A stretch of DNA of 64,000 nucleotides, from the NCBI RefSeq assembly GCF_000168975.1, contig NZ_AAUW01000002.1:186001-250000 (forward strand), in the 5' to 3' direction. The position numbers were made by a program, and so were the translations under genes. Under the pieces are notes generated by a model. That model saw nothing but the letters and a program-made list of their open reading frames with translations, searched no databases and was not told where the DNA came from. This document shows, in pieces, positions 56,598 to 64,000 of this stretch (the stretch's first letter is position 1; the number at the start of each line of letters is the position of its first letter). The DNA comes from Roseibium aggregatum IAM 12614. Lineage in GTDB: Bacteria > Pseudomonadota > Alphaproteobacteria > Rhizobiales > Stappiaceae.

Positions 56598-57689
56598 ATG
56601 AGCGCCAAAACCCGTTTGAGCCCAGGCGACACCATCGGCGTCCTTGGTGGAGGCCAGCTTGGCAGGATGCTGGCACAATCGGCTGCCAGCCTTGGCCTCA
56701 AGACACATATCTTCTGTCCGGACCCGAACAGTCCCGCCTTCGATGTCAGCGCCATCTTTACGGTTGCCCCCTATGAGGACATCGATGCGCTCGACCGTTT
56801 CGCGTCCTCGGTCGCTGCCGTCACCTATGAATTTGAAAACGTGCCCGGCCCGACCGCGGCGCATCTGGACGCCAAGGTTCCGGTCCGCCCCGGCGTGCGC
56901 GCGCTGGAAGTCTCCCAGGACCGGCTGTTCGAGAAGCAGTTTCTGTCCGGGGCCGGTGTCGCCATTGCCGACTTCGCCGACATAACCTCTCAGCAGGAGC
57001 TTGACGCGGCCGTTGCCCGGTTTGGTGGCCAGGGCGTTCTGAAGACGCGCCGGTTCGGCTATGACGGCAAGGGCCAGCAGATGATCCGCAAGCCCCAGGA
57101 TGCCGAAGGCGCCTTCAAAAAGCTCGGCTCAGTGCCCATGGTGCTGGAAGCGCTGATCCGGTTCGAATGTGAAGTCTCGGTGATTGTCGCCCGCGACCTG
57201 GACGGCGCCATTGCCTGCTACGACATTGCCCGGAACCACCACGAGAATCACATCCTGAAAACCTCGACCGTTCCCGCCGGCGTCTCTCAGGAAACGATGG
57301 AGGCTGCACGTGCCATGGCCGGGCAGATCGTCGCCGGTCTCGATTATGTCGGGGTCATGGGTGTCGAGATGTTCCTGGTCCGCGACGGAGCGGGCGAAAG
57401 GCTTCTGGTCAACGAGATCGCGCCGCGCGTCCACAATTCCGGTCACTGGACGCAGGACGCCTGCCTGACCTCGCAGTTCGACCAGCACATCCGCGCCGTT
57501 GCCGGCTGGCCTCTCGGCTCCGCCGAGCGGCATTCGGATGCGGTCATGGAAAATCTGATCGGTTTTGACGCCGACGGCTGGCTGGATATTCTGAAGGAAC
57601 CTTCTGCCCGGCTGCATCTTTACGGCAAGGCGGAAACCCGGGAAGGCCGCAAGATGGGCCACGTCAACCGGATTTCCGGAAAGTCCTGA
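56598..57689 (+). CDS. purK: N5-carboxyaminoimidazole ribonucleotide synthase
   Basis: ATP-grasp enzyme making N5-CAIR from AIR, bicarbonate and ATP, the substrate for PurE. The 363 residues show an N-terminal IGVLGGGQLGRMLA, ATP-grasp segments (KTRRFGYDGKGQ; FECEVSVIVARD) and the C-terminal NEIAPRVHNSGHWT. The start at 56598 follows GGATCC-rich sequence with weak Shine-Dalgarno; translation is probably helped by purE upstream. Confidence 0.97.
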   Translation: MSAKTRLSPGDTIGVLGGGQLGRMLAQSAASLGLKTHIFCPDPNSPAFDVSAIFTVAPYEDIDALDRFASSVAAVTYEFENVPGPTAAHLDAKVPVRPGVRALEVSQDRLFEKQFLSGAGVAIADFADITSQQELDAAVARFGGQGVLKTRRFGYDGKGQQMIRKPQDAEGAFKKLGSVPMVLEALIRFECEVSVIVARDLDGAIACYDIARNHHENHILKTSTVPAGVSQETMEAARAMAGQIVAGLDYVGVMGVEMFLVRDGAGERLLVNEIAPRVHNSGHWTQDACLTSQFDQHIRAVAGWPLGSAERHSDAVMENLIGFDADGWLDILKEPSARLHLYGKAETREGRKMGHVNRISGKS

Positions 57690-57713
57690 CCTGGATCAGC
57701 CATTAAGTGTCTC

Positions 57714-57743
57714 AAAAGCCCCGGCCTCAAAACCGGGGCTTTT
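57714..57743 (+). terminator. Rho-independent terminator of purE-purK
   Basis: An 11-bp perfect stem (57714-57724 with 57733-57743, 8-nt loop) ending in T4, 24 bp past purK. The A4 on its left makes it usable for the convergent MATE gene too. Confidence 0.8.
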
Positions 57744-57778
57744 GTCATGACGCCGAGCCGCCGCCAAAACGGAACGGC

Positions 57779-59176
57779 TCAACCCGGCACGAGGCCCAGC
57801 TTCTCTCGCCGTGCAAAGCGGAGGTTCGCCAGCACGGCAACGGACGCAAGACCGCCTGCCAGACCGCACCAGACGCCGACCCCGCCCCACCCGGCAACAA
57901 ACCCCAGCCCCAGAGACAGGCTGATGCCGACGACCCAGTAGCCGAAGAGGGCATAGAACAGCGGGATCGTGGTATCGCCCAGGCCGCGCAGGTTGTTGAC
58001 ACCGATAATCTGGCCACCGTCCGCGAGCTGGAACAGCGCTGCCACCGTCAGGAACGAGACGCCATAGGTCATCACTTCCCTGGCTTCCGGGTCACTGAGA
58101 TCAAGATAGGCGCCGACGAGCTGCTCCGGGATCGACCAGAACAAGATGGCGAAGAAGCCCATGAACAGCATGGTGACGACCAGCGCCGTCCAGCCGGCGC
58201 GGCCTACACCCTTGTGGTCGTCCCGGCCTGAAGCGAGGCTGACGCGGGTCATGGCGGCCACGGACAGCCCGACAGGCACCATGAACGTGATGGACGCGAT
58301 CTGCAGCGCAATGCCGTGGCCGGCCAGAGGCAAGGTGCCCAGCCAGCCGATCATCACCGATGAGGCCGTGAAAAGAGACCCTTCGGCAATGATGGTCAGG
58401 GCAATCGGCGTGCCCAGCCGGACGATCTGGAAAAAGACCGGCCAGTCCGACCGCCATATCCGGCCCAGAATGTTGTAGCGGCGCAGCTTGGGGTGCAGCA
58501 CGGCATAGGCCAGCAGGAACAGGAATGTCGTGGTCGCGCTGAGGACGGATGCAATCCCTGCCCCCACCAGTTCCAGGCGCGGAAAGCCGAACTCGCCGAA
58601 AATCAGCACATAATCCAGGAATGCGTTCGCAAAGGCACCGGCAATCGTCGCCCAGAGCACCACCTGCGTGCGTTCCATCACCGTCAGGAAGCCGCGCACG
58701 GCCATGATCAGCAGCGCAGGCAACATGGTCCACTGCAGATAGGCCATATAGACGCCCGCGAGTCTGGCCAGTTCCGGCTCCTGTCCCAGCAGCAGCAGGA
58801 TCGGCTCGATGAACAGCAGGATGCCCCAGACCGGTATGCAGAACAGGACCGAAATCCAGAACCCCATGCGCACGGCACGGCGCAGGTCACGCAGTTTTTT
58901 CTGACCGCGGGCGCGGGCGGCAAGCGGGATCACCGCCTGCAGCAGGCCCATGCCGAAAAACCACACCAGCATGTAGAAATTGAACGCCAGCACCGAGGCA
59001 GCAAGTTCCTGCGCACCGAGACGTCCGATCATCAGAACGTCGGTGGTGTTGATGGCCATCTGGGCCAACTGAGCGCCGGCCAGCGGCAAGCCCAGAGAGA
59101 GAGTCGGCTGAATGTCGCTCCGCCAAAGGGACTGGCTCTTGTCCGAATCGGGAGCCCTTGACGCGTGCTGCGCCAT
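57779..59176 (-). CDS. MATE-family efflux transporter (NorM-like)
   Basis: A 465-residue protein with 12 predicted helices in two related halves, typical of cation-coupled MATE exporters of drugs and cationic metabolites. Segments such as AQLAQMAINTTDVLMIGRLGA near the N-terminus, and the mirrored GHGIALQIASITFMVPVGLS, are diagnostic. The substrate is unknown. GGAGGAAACA precedes the ATG at 59176, which I prefer over two upstream ATG codons. It converges on purEK. Confidence 0.92.
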   Translation of the reverse strand: MAQHASRAPDSDKSQSLWRSDIQPTLSLGLPLAGAQLAQMAINTTDVLMIGRLGAQELAASVLAFNFYMLVWFFGMGLLQAVIPLAARARGQKKLRDLRRAVRMGFWISVLFCIPVWGILLFIEPILLLLGQEPELARLAGVYMAYLQWTMLPALLIMAVRGFLTVMERTQVVLWATIAGAFANAFLDYVLIFGEFGFPRLELVGAGIASVLSATTTFLFLLAYAVLHPKLRRYNILGRIWRSDWPVFFQIVRLGTPIALTIIAEGSLFTASSVMIGWLGTLPLAGHGIALQIASITFMVPVGLSVAAMTRVSLASGRDDHKGVGRAGWTALVVTMLFMGFFAILFWSIPEQLVGAYLDLSDPEAREVMTYGVSFLTVAALFQLADGGQIIGVNNLRGLGDTTIPLFYALFGYWVVGISLSLGLGFVAGWGGVGVWCGLAGGLASVAVLANLRFARREKLGLVPG

Positions 59177-59579
59177 TGTTTCCTCCAACAATGAGGGCAA
59201 GGTCATACCTTCTTGTACGAGGCTCGATTGACCGGGGTGAGACATCCACCTCTAGTCGTGATACACTGCCGTGTCCACACCTGTTCTGCGGGTTGGGGAC
59301 ACCCTCCGGCCTTGGCGCCGGAATCCGATTTTGGCGGGTTTCTTTGCGAATGCCTGTGGACACATGGGGTTTGCTCTGGTATTAAGCCCGCCAAAGTGAG
59401 CGACGCGTCAGCGGCGATAAGGTCTCTGTACACAAGTGGATGCTTGACTGATCGGTACGCCGATGGGCACACGCATGTGTTTTTGAAACCACCGTAAGGT
59501 TCGTTGGCGAAGCCTCGCTTCCATCATGGTTCTTCTTGCTGCGGATCCTCTGCAGCGCATCGAAAACGGGAAAAAACGC
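59177..59579. other. Long upstream region of rpsU with inverted repeats
   Basis: 403 bp between divergent genes. It contains GTGTCC/GGACAC (59271-59276, 59297-59302), with another GGACAC nearby, and a perfect 8-bp inverted repeat TTGGCGGG/CCCGCCAA (59331-59338, 59387-59394) enclosing 48 nt. These could be leader structure or operator sites for rpsU or the MATE gene. No gene is credible here. Low-complexity is not seen. Confidence 0.4.
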
Positions 59580-59807
59580 GTGCAGGTTCTGGTTCGCGAC
59601 AACAATGTCGATCAAGCGCTCAAGGCGCTCAAGAAAAAGATGCAGCGCGAAGGCATCTTCCGTGAAATGAAACTTCGCGGTCATTTTGAAAAACCGTCTG
59701 AAAAAAAGGCGCGTGAAAAGGCTGAAGCAATTCGCCGTGCACGCAAGCTGGCTCGCAAGCGGGCACAGCGTGAAGGCCTGCTCCCGGGCAAGTCCGCTCG
59801 CCGCTAA
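59580..59807 (+). CDS. rpsU: Ribosomal protein bS21
   Basis: A small basic 30S protein of 75 residues. [20 protein letters not shown] and [20 protein letters not shown] are the alphaproteobacterial bS21 pattern, followed by a Lys/Arg-rich tail. I place the start at the GTG at 59580, where homologues begin; the in-frame ATG at 59526 would add 18 residues unlike the family. No strong Shine-Dalgarno is visible, which is consistent with the special role of bS21 near the anti-Shine-Dalgarno. It is monocistronic. Confidence 0.93.
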   Translation: MQVLVRDNNVDQALKALKKKMQREGIFREMKLRGHFEKPSEKKAREKAEAIRRARKLARKRAQREGLLPGKSARR

Positions 59808-59862
59808 GATCGGCTTGAGCGTTTCTGGCGGGTTTGGCCGCCAATCTTCTCAAAATTGCCCT

Positions 59863-59892
59863 AAGGCCGACCGAAGTCCCGGTCGGCTTTTG
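59863..59892 (+). terminator. Rho-independent terminator of rpsU
   Basis: An 8-bp core stem (59866-59873 with 59880-59887) extended to 11 bp with A-T and G-T pairs, then T4, 55 bp past the rpsU stop. Confidence 0.8.
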
Positions 59893-59975
59893 GCGTTTTG
59901 CGGAGAATGCTTCGGGCTCGCTCCAAAGAGCCCTGCGCAGCCATACTCACGCCCTATTGGAGGCAGATGAACGGC

Positions 59976-60830
59976 ATGTCTAATCGTTTGACCCTTAGAG
60001 ATCGTCTGTGCCTCATGCACAAATTTCTGCCTCATGCAACGCTGATCGGCCTGGCTTCCATGCTGGCAGCCTGCAACACGTCGGGCGTCTACGACGATGT
60101 GCCAACCAACTCTTCTGCCGGGTCTTCGACCAACATCGCCTCACTGACGGCGGTGATCGACGCCAATCCGAACGATGCCAGCGCCTACAGCACCCGCGGC
60201 ATCGCCTACGGCCAGGCAGGCAAGCTGGACAAGGCCGTCGAGGACTTCAACAAGGCGCTGCAACTGAACCCGCAATCCTATCAGACCTATGCAAACCGCG
60301 GTCTCGTCTACCGCCGCATGGGCCAGAACGAGCAGGCGGTTGCCGACTACACCCGCGCCATCAACATCAAGCCGGATTATGACGTGGCTTATGTCGGACG
60401 CGGCAACATCTATCGTCAGCAGGGCAACTACAACGCCGCCCTCGCCGACTTCAATTCCGTCATCACCCGAGACAGCAGCGATGCCCGTGCGTTCTACAAT
60501 CGCGGCCTGATCTATCAGGCCCAGAACCAGCATCAGCGCGCGATCGAGGACTTTGCGACCGCCATCGGCCTCAACCCGAAGGCAAGCGCGCCCTATATCG
60601 CCCGCGGGATCTCCTACATTGCGGTGAACGACCCGAACGCCGCCTTCTCGGACCTGTCGATGGCCGTCAATCTCGACCGGGATTCCGCCATTGCCTGGGC
60701 AAACCGGGGCCTCGCCCAGGAAATGCTCAACAATCCGAAGGATGCCCGGCGCAGCTTTACGCGCGCGATTACGCTGGACAACTCCAACACGATCGCCCGC
60801 GAAGGTCTCCGCCGCGTCGGCAACGGCTGA
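59976..60830 (+). CDS. TPR-repeat lipoprotein (NlpI-like)
   Basis: A 284-residue protein with a lipobox (LASMLAAC) after a basic N-terminus, then six or so tetratricopeptide repeats covering nearly all of the mature part (for example AYSTRGIAYGQAGKLDKAVE and ANRGLVYRRMGQNEQAVADY). Probably an outer-membrane lipoprotein acting as scaffold, like NlpI. The start is ambiguous: ATG at 59967 (3 nt after GGAGG), at 59976 (12 nt) or at 60015, which would give the shortest classical lipoprotein signal. Confidence 0.87.
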   Translation: MSNRLTLRDRLCLMHKFLPHATLIGLASMLAACNTSGVYDDVPTNSSAGSSTNIASLTAVIDANPNDASAYSTRGIAYGQAGKLDKAVEDFNKALQLNPQSYQTYANRGLVYRRMGQNEQAVADYTRAINIKPDYDVAYVGRGNIYRQQGNYNAALADFNSVITRDSSDARAFYNRGLIYQAQNQHQRAIEDFATAIGLNPKASAPYIARGISYIAVNDPNAAFSDLSMAVNLDRDSAIAWANRGLAQEMLNNPKDARRSFTRAITLDNSNTIAREGLRRVGNG

Positions 60831-60960
60831 CCCGGCCCAAACGTAAGCTTTTCAAAAGACCTGAAGTCATCATGTGCGGTGACCGCACGAGCCAGTTTGC
60901 GGTGTCTCGCCCGGTAGCGGCTGAGGCTGGTCGGGGGCACCACACAGGCCGAATGGCTAT

Positions 60961-61632
60961 CTAGAACGGCACCTCGGACCGGAAACAGATCCGTCCGCCA
61001 TGCGCCGGGTGGTGCAGCTCCAGGGTTTCTGCGTGGAGCGCCAGCCTGGGAGAGGCTGTCAGCGCCGCACCTTGTGCATAGAACCTGTCGCCGGCAATCG
61101 GATGACCCAAAGCAAGCATGTGGACGCGCAACTGATGCGAACGGCCGGTATGCGGGAACAGGCGGACCCGTGACGTCGTGTCTTTCCGCTCCAGAACCTG
61201 CCACCGTGTCAGCGCTGGCTTGCCGAATTCGAAACTGACCATCTGCTTGGGCCTGTTCGGCCAGTCGCAAATGAGCGGCAGATCGACTTCCCCCTCGTCT
61301 TCCGACGGACTTCCCCAGATATCGGCAATGTAGGTCTTGAGCGTCTTGCGGCGTTCGAACTGAAGCCCCAGATGCCGATGTGCCGCCGGGTTTCTTGCCA
61401 GAACCATGATACCGGAGGTGTCCATGTCGAGCCGGTGAACGATGCGCGCATCCGCATACCGCTCCTGTGCGCGGCTCTCGATGCAGTCAGCATGTTCGGC
61501 GGCCTTGCCCGGAACGCTCAAGAGGCCGCTCGGCTTGTCGACGACAAGAAGATCGTCATCTGCGTGAAGCACCGTCAGAAACGGCTCCAGCGGCGGGGCA
61601 TAGACAAAGGATACTGGCGCGGCCTGGCTCAT
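60961..61632 (-). CDS. RluA-family pseudouridine synthase
   Basis: Isomerises uridine to pseudouridine in rRNA or tRNA. The 223-residue catalytic domain has the motif IVHRLDMDTSGIMVLA with catalytic Asp69, RKTLKTYIA and PHTGRSHQLRVHM. No S4 domain is present, as in RluA (23S U746 and tRNA U32) and unlike RluC/RluD; target site not provable here. The ATG at 61632 gives a normal length; the longer frame reads through a terminator and was rejected. Confidence 0.92.
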   Translation of the reverse strand: MSQAAPVSFVYAPPLEPFLTVLHADDDLLVVDKPSGLLSVPGKAAEHADCIESRAQERYADARIVHRLDMDTSGIMVLARNPAAHRHLGLQFERRKTLKTYIADIWGSPSEDEGEVDLPLICDWPNRPKQMVSFEFGKPALTRWQVLERKDTTSRVRLFPHTGRSHQLRVHMLALGHPIAGDRFYAQGAALTASPRLALHAETLELHHPAHGGRICFRSEVPF

Positions 61633-61651
61633 CGCAGTTGGGTCCAATGAC

Positions 61652-61678
61652 AAAAGGCGCGGATCTGACCGCGCCTTT
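61652..61678 (-). terminator. Rho-independent terminator of the oxidase subunit IV gene
   Basis: A 10-bp perfect stem (61653-61662 with 61669-61678, 6-nt loop), on the minus strand 56 bp past the stop at 61734. It lies just before the pseudouridine synthase start. Confidence 0.75.
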
Positions 61679-61733
61679 CCAAAACAGATGTGTTCGTCTG
61701 TACTCTCCGAACCTTTCAGGTCCGGCAAAAACC

Positions 61734-62015
61734 TCAGACGGTCAGGATCGCCAGGATGCCGCTCAGAACGAACACGGCTGCAGGCGGGATCCAGCCGGAT
61801 GAACCCAGCGCCATGCCGACGGCAGTGGCCACAAGGGTTGCAATCAGCATCAGCCAGCCGAAGACGGTGGCAGCGGTGCCGCCGAAAGCGAACATGATCA
61901 GGCAGACAACAATGGTCAGGACTGCGATCGTGCCGATCTTGGAGAAGTTGATGAACCCCTCGTAGGTCTGCTCGTGAGAGTCATAGTCCATTGCGGGCGC
62001 AGTTTCGTCAGACAT
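61734..62015 (-). CDS. aa3-type cytochrome c oxidase subunit IV family protein
   Basis: A 93-residue protein with the characteristic MDYDSHEQTYEGFI followed by three hydrophobic helices (~27-45, ~48-66, ~72-92). This is the small accessory subunit associated with alphaproteobacterial aa3 oxidases. In some relatives only one helix is present; here the three-helix form is seen. GGGGGA precedes the ATG at 62015; an ATG at residue 9 (MDYDSH) is the alternative start. The main cox genes are not in the window. Confidence 0.9.
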   Translation of the reverse strand: MSDETAPAMDYDSHEQTYEGFINFSKIGTIAVLTIVVCLIMFAFGGTAATVFGWLMLIATLVATAVGMALGSSGWIPPAAVFVLSGILAILTV

Positions 62016-62170
62016 GAAGTCCCCCAGGAAAATTCGTTAGTCGGCAGCCTACATACAATAAAGCTTCCCGGTTCGGCAATGATGGGAAGTGCACAATTCG
62101 TCACTGAGGTCGCGACTTTTTGACAGTCCGCGGCGTGGCACCCCTGTCGGCAGGACAAAAGGGTGGACAA

Positions 62171-63550
62171 TCAGGCGGCGTGCGAGGCCCCCGCAAGGCC
62201 TGCAGCAGTCAAGACATCGTCCTGGCGCTTGCGCACGGTTGCCGCATCGAAGCCATCGATCTGTTCGTTGAAGAGCTTGAAGAAGTTGAGTTCCGCCCGC
62301 AAGTGCAGGAAGACACCCCCCAATCCGATTGCAGCCCTGTCCATGAAGACGAACTCCTGCGGCACGGTGAGCGGGCCCAGTTCCTTCAGAGCGGTATGCA
62401 CCCGGAAGGCCTCCTTGCGCCCGTATTCGGCTGCCGACACGCCATCTGCGATGGAACGGACACGGTCACTGAGCAGCGGACCGTAGATGAACCTTGCCCA
62501 GATATTCAGGACCTCGATGACTTCCTTCTTCAGATCCTTGAAACCCCAGCGCTCATAGGCCGCCACGACCCGGTCGTTGTCTTCTTCCAGGAGACCGCGA
62601 TAAAGCTCGACGACACCCTCGACAAAGGCTTCGGGGAAAACGCGGATACAGCCGTAGTCGAGCAGATTGATTCCCGCCGGCTCGCCTTCCTGCTCGAAAA
62701 CCGTGTAATTGCCCAGGTGCGGATCGCCGTGAATGACGCCGAAATGGCTGAATGGATGCCACCAGGCGTGGAACATGGTCCGGGCGAGCAGATTGCGCTC
62801 GTTCTGGCTGTGGTCCTTGTAGTCGAGCAGCGGTTTACCGGTGAGCCAGCCCATTGTGAGCAGGCGCTTTGTCGACAGGTCGTGGATCACTTCCGGAACG
62901 CGGATGCGGTTGAAGTCTCCCAGGATTTCCTGATAGACGGCGATATGCGCCGCTTCCCTGGCATAATCCAGCTCCTCACGGACCCGGGCGCTGATTTCCT
63001 TGGCAATTTCCCGCGTATCGATGGCCGGGCTCATGCGGCGGTGCAGCGAAAACAGCATCTGCAACTGCTTGAGATCGGCCTCCACCGCCGAGGCCATGTC
63101 CGGATATTGCAGCTTGCAGGCCAGAACCCTGCCGTCGTGGCCGGTAGCCCGGTGCACCTGCCCAAGGGAAGCCGCCGCAGCCGGTTCCTTGCCAAACTCG
63201 GCGAACCGGCCCTGCCAGTCCGCACCAAGTTCGGCGCGCATCCGGCGCTTGACGAAGGCCCAGCCCATGGGAGGTGCGTTGGCTTGCAGCTTCGCCAGCT
63301 CGGTCGTGTATTCGGGCGGCAAGACGTCGGGGATCGTCGACAGAAGCTGCGCCACTTTCATCAAGGGGCCTTTCAGCCCGCCAAGGGCCGCAGCAAGTTC
63401 GGCTGCATTCTTGGCGTTGTCGAGTTCCATGCCGAACAGACGTGCCCCGGCCACCTTTGCGGCAATCCCGCCCATGTTGGTGCCGACCTTGGCATAGCGG
63501 CCCATACGGGCACTGAGGCGATTGCTTTCGCGGTCTTTCGATTCGGCCAT
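62171..63550 (-). CDS. ABC1/UbiB-family atypical kinase-like protein
   Basis: A 459-residue protein of the ABC1/AarF/UbiB/COQ8 family, linked to ubiquinone synthesis. Motifs: the N-terminal K-x-x-Q segment as KVAQ (65-68), the Ala-rich nucleotide loop AAAASLGQVH (124-133), Lys146 in ACKLQYP, the catalytic HGDPHLGNY and metal-binding DYGC. The usual KxGQ has Ala in place of Gly. A GGGAG lies 11 bases before the ATG at 63550. Which member of the family it is (UbiB or another paralogue) cannot be decided. Confidence 0.9.
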   Translation of the reverse strand: MAESKDRESNRLSARMGRYAKVGTNMGGIAAKVAGARLFGMELDNAKNAAELAAALGGLKGPLMKVAQLLSTIPDVLPPEYTTELAKLQANAPPMGWAFVKRRMRAELGADWQGRFAEFGKEPAAAASLGQVHRATGHDGRVLACKLQYPDMASAVEADLKQLQMLFSLHRRMSPAIDTREIAKEISARVREELDYAREAAHIAVYQEILGDFNRIRVPEVIHDLSTKRLLTMGWLTGKPLLDYKDHSQNERNLLARTMFHAWWHPFSHFGVIHGDPHLGNYTVFEQEGEPAGINLLDYGCIRVFPEAFVEGVVELYRGLLEEDNDRVVAAYERWGFKDLKKEVIEVLNIWARFIYGPLLSDRVRSIADGVSAAEYGRKEAFRVHTALKELGPLTVPQEFVFMDRAAIGLGGVFLHLRAELNFFKLFNEQIDGFDAATVRKRQDDVLTAAGLAGASHAA

Positions 63551-63828
63551 GCGGTGGCGGTCTCCCTTGTGACACCAGACGTTCCATGGACCACCCGATG
63601 TGCCAAACCGGTGGCTGCGGTCTCTGGAAACTACATATGACCTACCGCAGCAATATCCAGATCCGCCAGCCGCTATTCCGACGCAGGTCTGCAACGAGCT
63701 CCCGAAGGACGGCTATTTTCAAGGCGTTGCTCGGGTCTCGTTCGCAGGAAATCCGTCGCGTTGCCGCTATCGGCCGCCCCCGGATCGAAGGCAGGGCACT
63801 TCCCGAAACCAGGCAATCTGCCCGGTGG

Positions 63829-63999
63829 TCACGGCTTTCCAAGGCTGATTTTTTCAAGCGCCCGGGCCAGATCGTCTCGCGTTGCCACAAGCCCCTTGTA
63901 GGCAAGCTGATCGGCATCAAGCGCGAGAAGCTGTGTCCGAAGCCCTTCCGCCAGGCCCGCACGCCCTTCCTGTGCTTCCAGAGCCGCCAGAGGGTCGTG
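63829..63999 (-). CDS. C-terminal fragment of an unidentified protein (cut by window edge)
   Basis: The frame is open from the window edge to a TGA at 63829-63831 and encodes 56 residues, mostly helical (LAALEAQEGRAGLAEGLRTQ, then ALDADQLAYKGLVATRDDLARAL). Codon use matches neighbours. Its start is outside the window. I do not recognise the family. It would be transcribed on the same strand as the ABC1 gene, 278 bp upstream. Confidence 0.5.
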   Translation of the reverse strand, partial: HDPLAALEAQEGRAGLAEGLRTQLLALDADQLAYKGLVATRDDLARALEKISLGKP

Positions 64000-64000
64000 A

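Noticed and set aside
59526..59579. Start of rpsU at the ATG at 59526
   Set aside because: The extra 18 residues are unlike bS21, which begins at the GTG at 59580 in related bacteria.

Overview
The window is about 60% G+C, densely coded and looks like core chromosome of an alphaproteobacterium of the order Hyphomicrobiales (Rhizobiales). The gene set and order (ruvCAB-tolQRAB-pal-cpoB-tilS-ftsH-glmM; zapA-6S-fau; tkt-gap-pgk-fba; trcR/DUF1013, DUF1192 and rcdA/DUF1465; aa3-oxidase subunit IV) fit that order. Two TauE/SafE carriers, a TAXI-type TRAP transporter and a DmdB/AlkK-like acyl-CoA ligase would suit a marine Stappiaceae (Roseibium/Labrenzia-like) member. The family assignment is inference.

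Layout. 1-4.5 kb: tail of an EamA permease, serC-serA, and an outer-membrane beta-barrel gene. 4.9-23 kb, almost all on the minus strand: the DNA-repair and envelope block. Read in its direction of transcription it runs yebC, a MazG-like gene, ruvC-ruvA-(81-aa membrane protein)-ruvB, a chemoreceptor, ybgC, tolQ-tolR-tolA-tolB-pal-cpoB, tilS, ftsH, glmM. 23-25.7 kb: YmdB-type phosphoesterase, 5-formyl-THF cyclo-ligase, a probable 6S RNA, zapA and a DUF4164 partner. 26-34 kb, plus strand: tkt, gap, two tandem tiny membrane proteins, a LysE exporter, pgk, fba, and a divergent ThiE-like gene. 34-40 kb: Sel1-repeat protein, efp, a SuhB-like phosphatase, a MotA-like/OmpA-like pair, a membrane protease-like gene and DUF1272. 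40-43 kb: TRAP permease and TAXI binding protein. 43.5-47.4 kb: the cell-cycle neighbourhood (trcR, quinone oxidoreductase, DUF1192, a candidate structured sRNA, rcdA) and rpmE. 47.7-55 kb: an MsbA-like ABC exporter, an SDR, prpE, a TauE-like carrier and an acyl-CoA ligase. 55-64 kb: two divergent DUF465 genes, purE-purK, a MATE exporter, rpsU, a TPR lipoprotein, an RluA-type pseudouridine synthase, aa3 oxidase subunit IV, an ABC1/UbiB kinase-like gene and a cut-off C-terminus.

Three genes (tolB, the MotA-like gene and its OmpA-like partner) each need exactly one extra base to restore a full-length frame. Single-base assembly errors are the simplest explanation, but real mutations cannot be excluded from sequence alone.

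I see no prophage, transposase, CRISPR array, integron or recognisable defence island, so I do not claim a spectacular new system. The least-explained items are non-coding: a three-way-junction RNA with its own terminator (about 45.94-46.05 kb), a set of hairpins between tkt and gap with an anti-Shine-Dalgarno loop, and a two-copy inverted-repeat element. Among proteins they are the 81-aa gene fused by overlaps into the ruv operon and the tandem 62/57-aa membrane proteins after gap.
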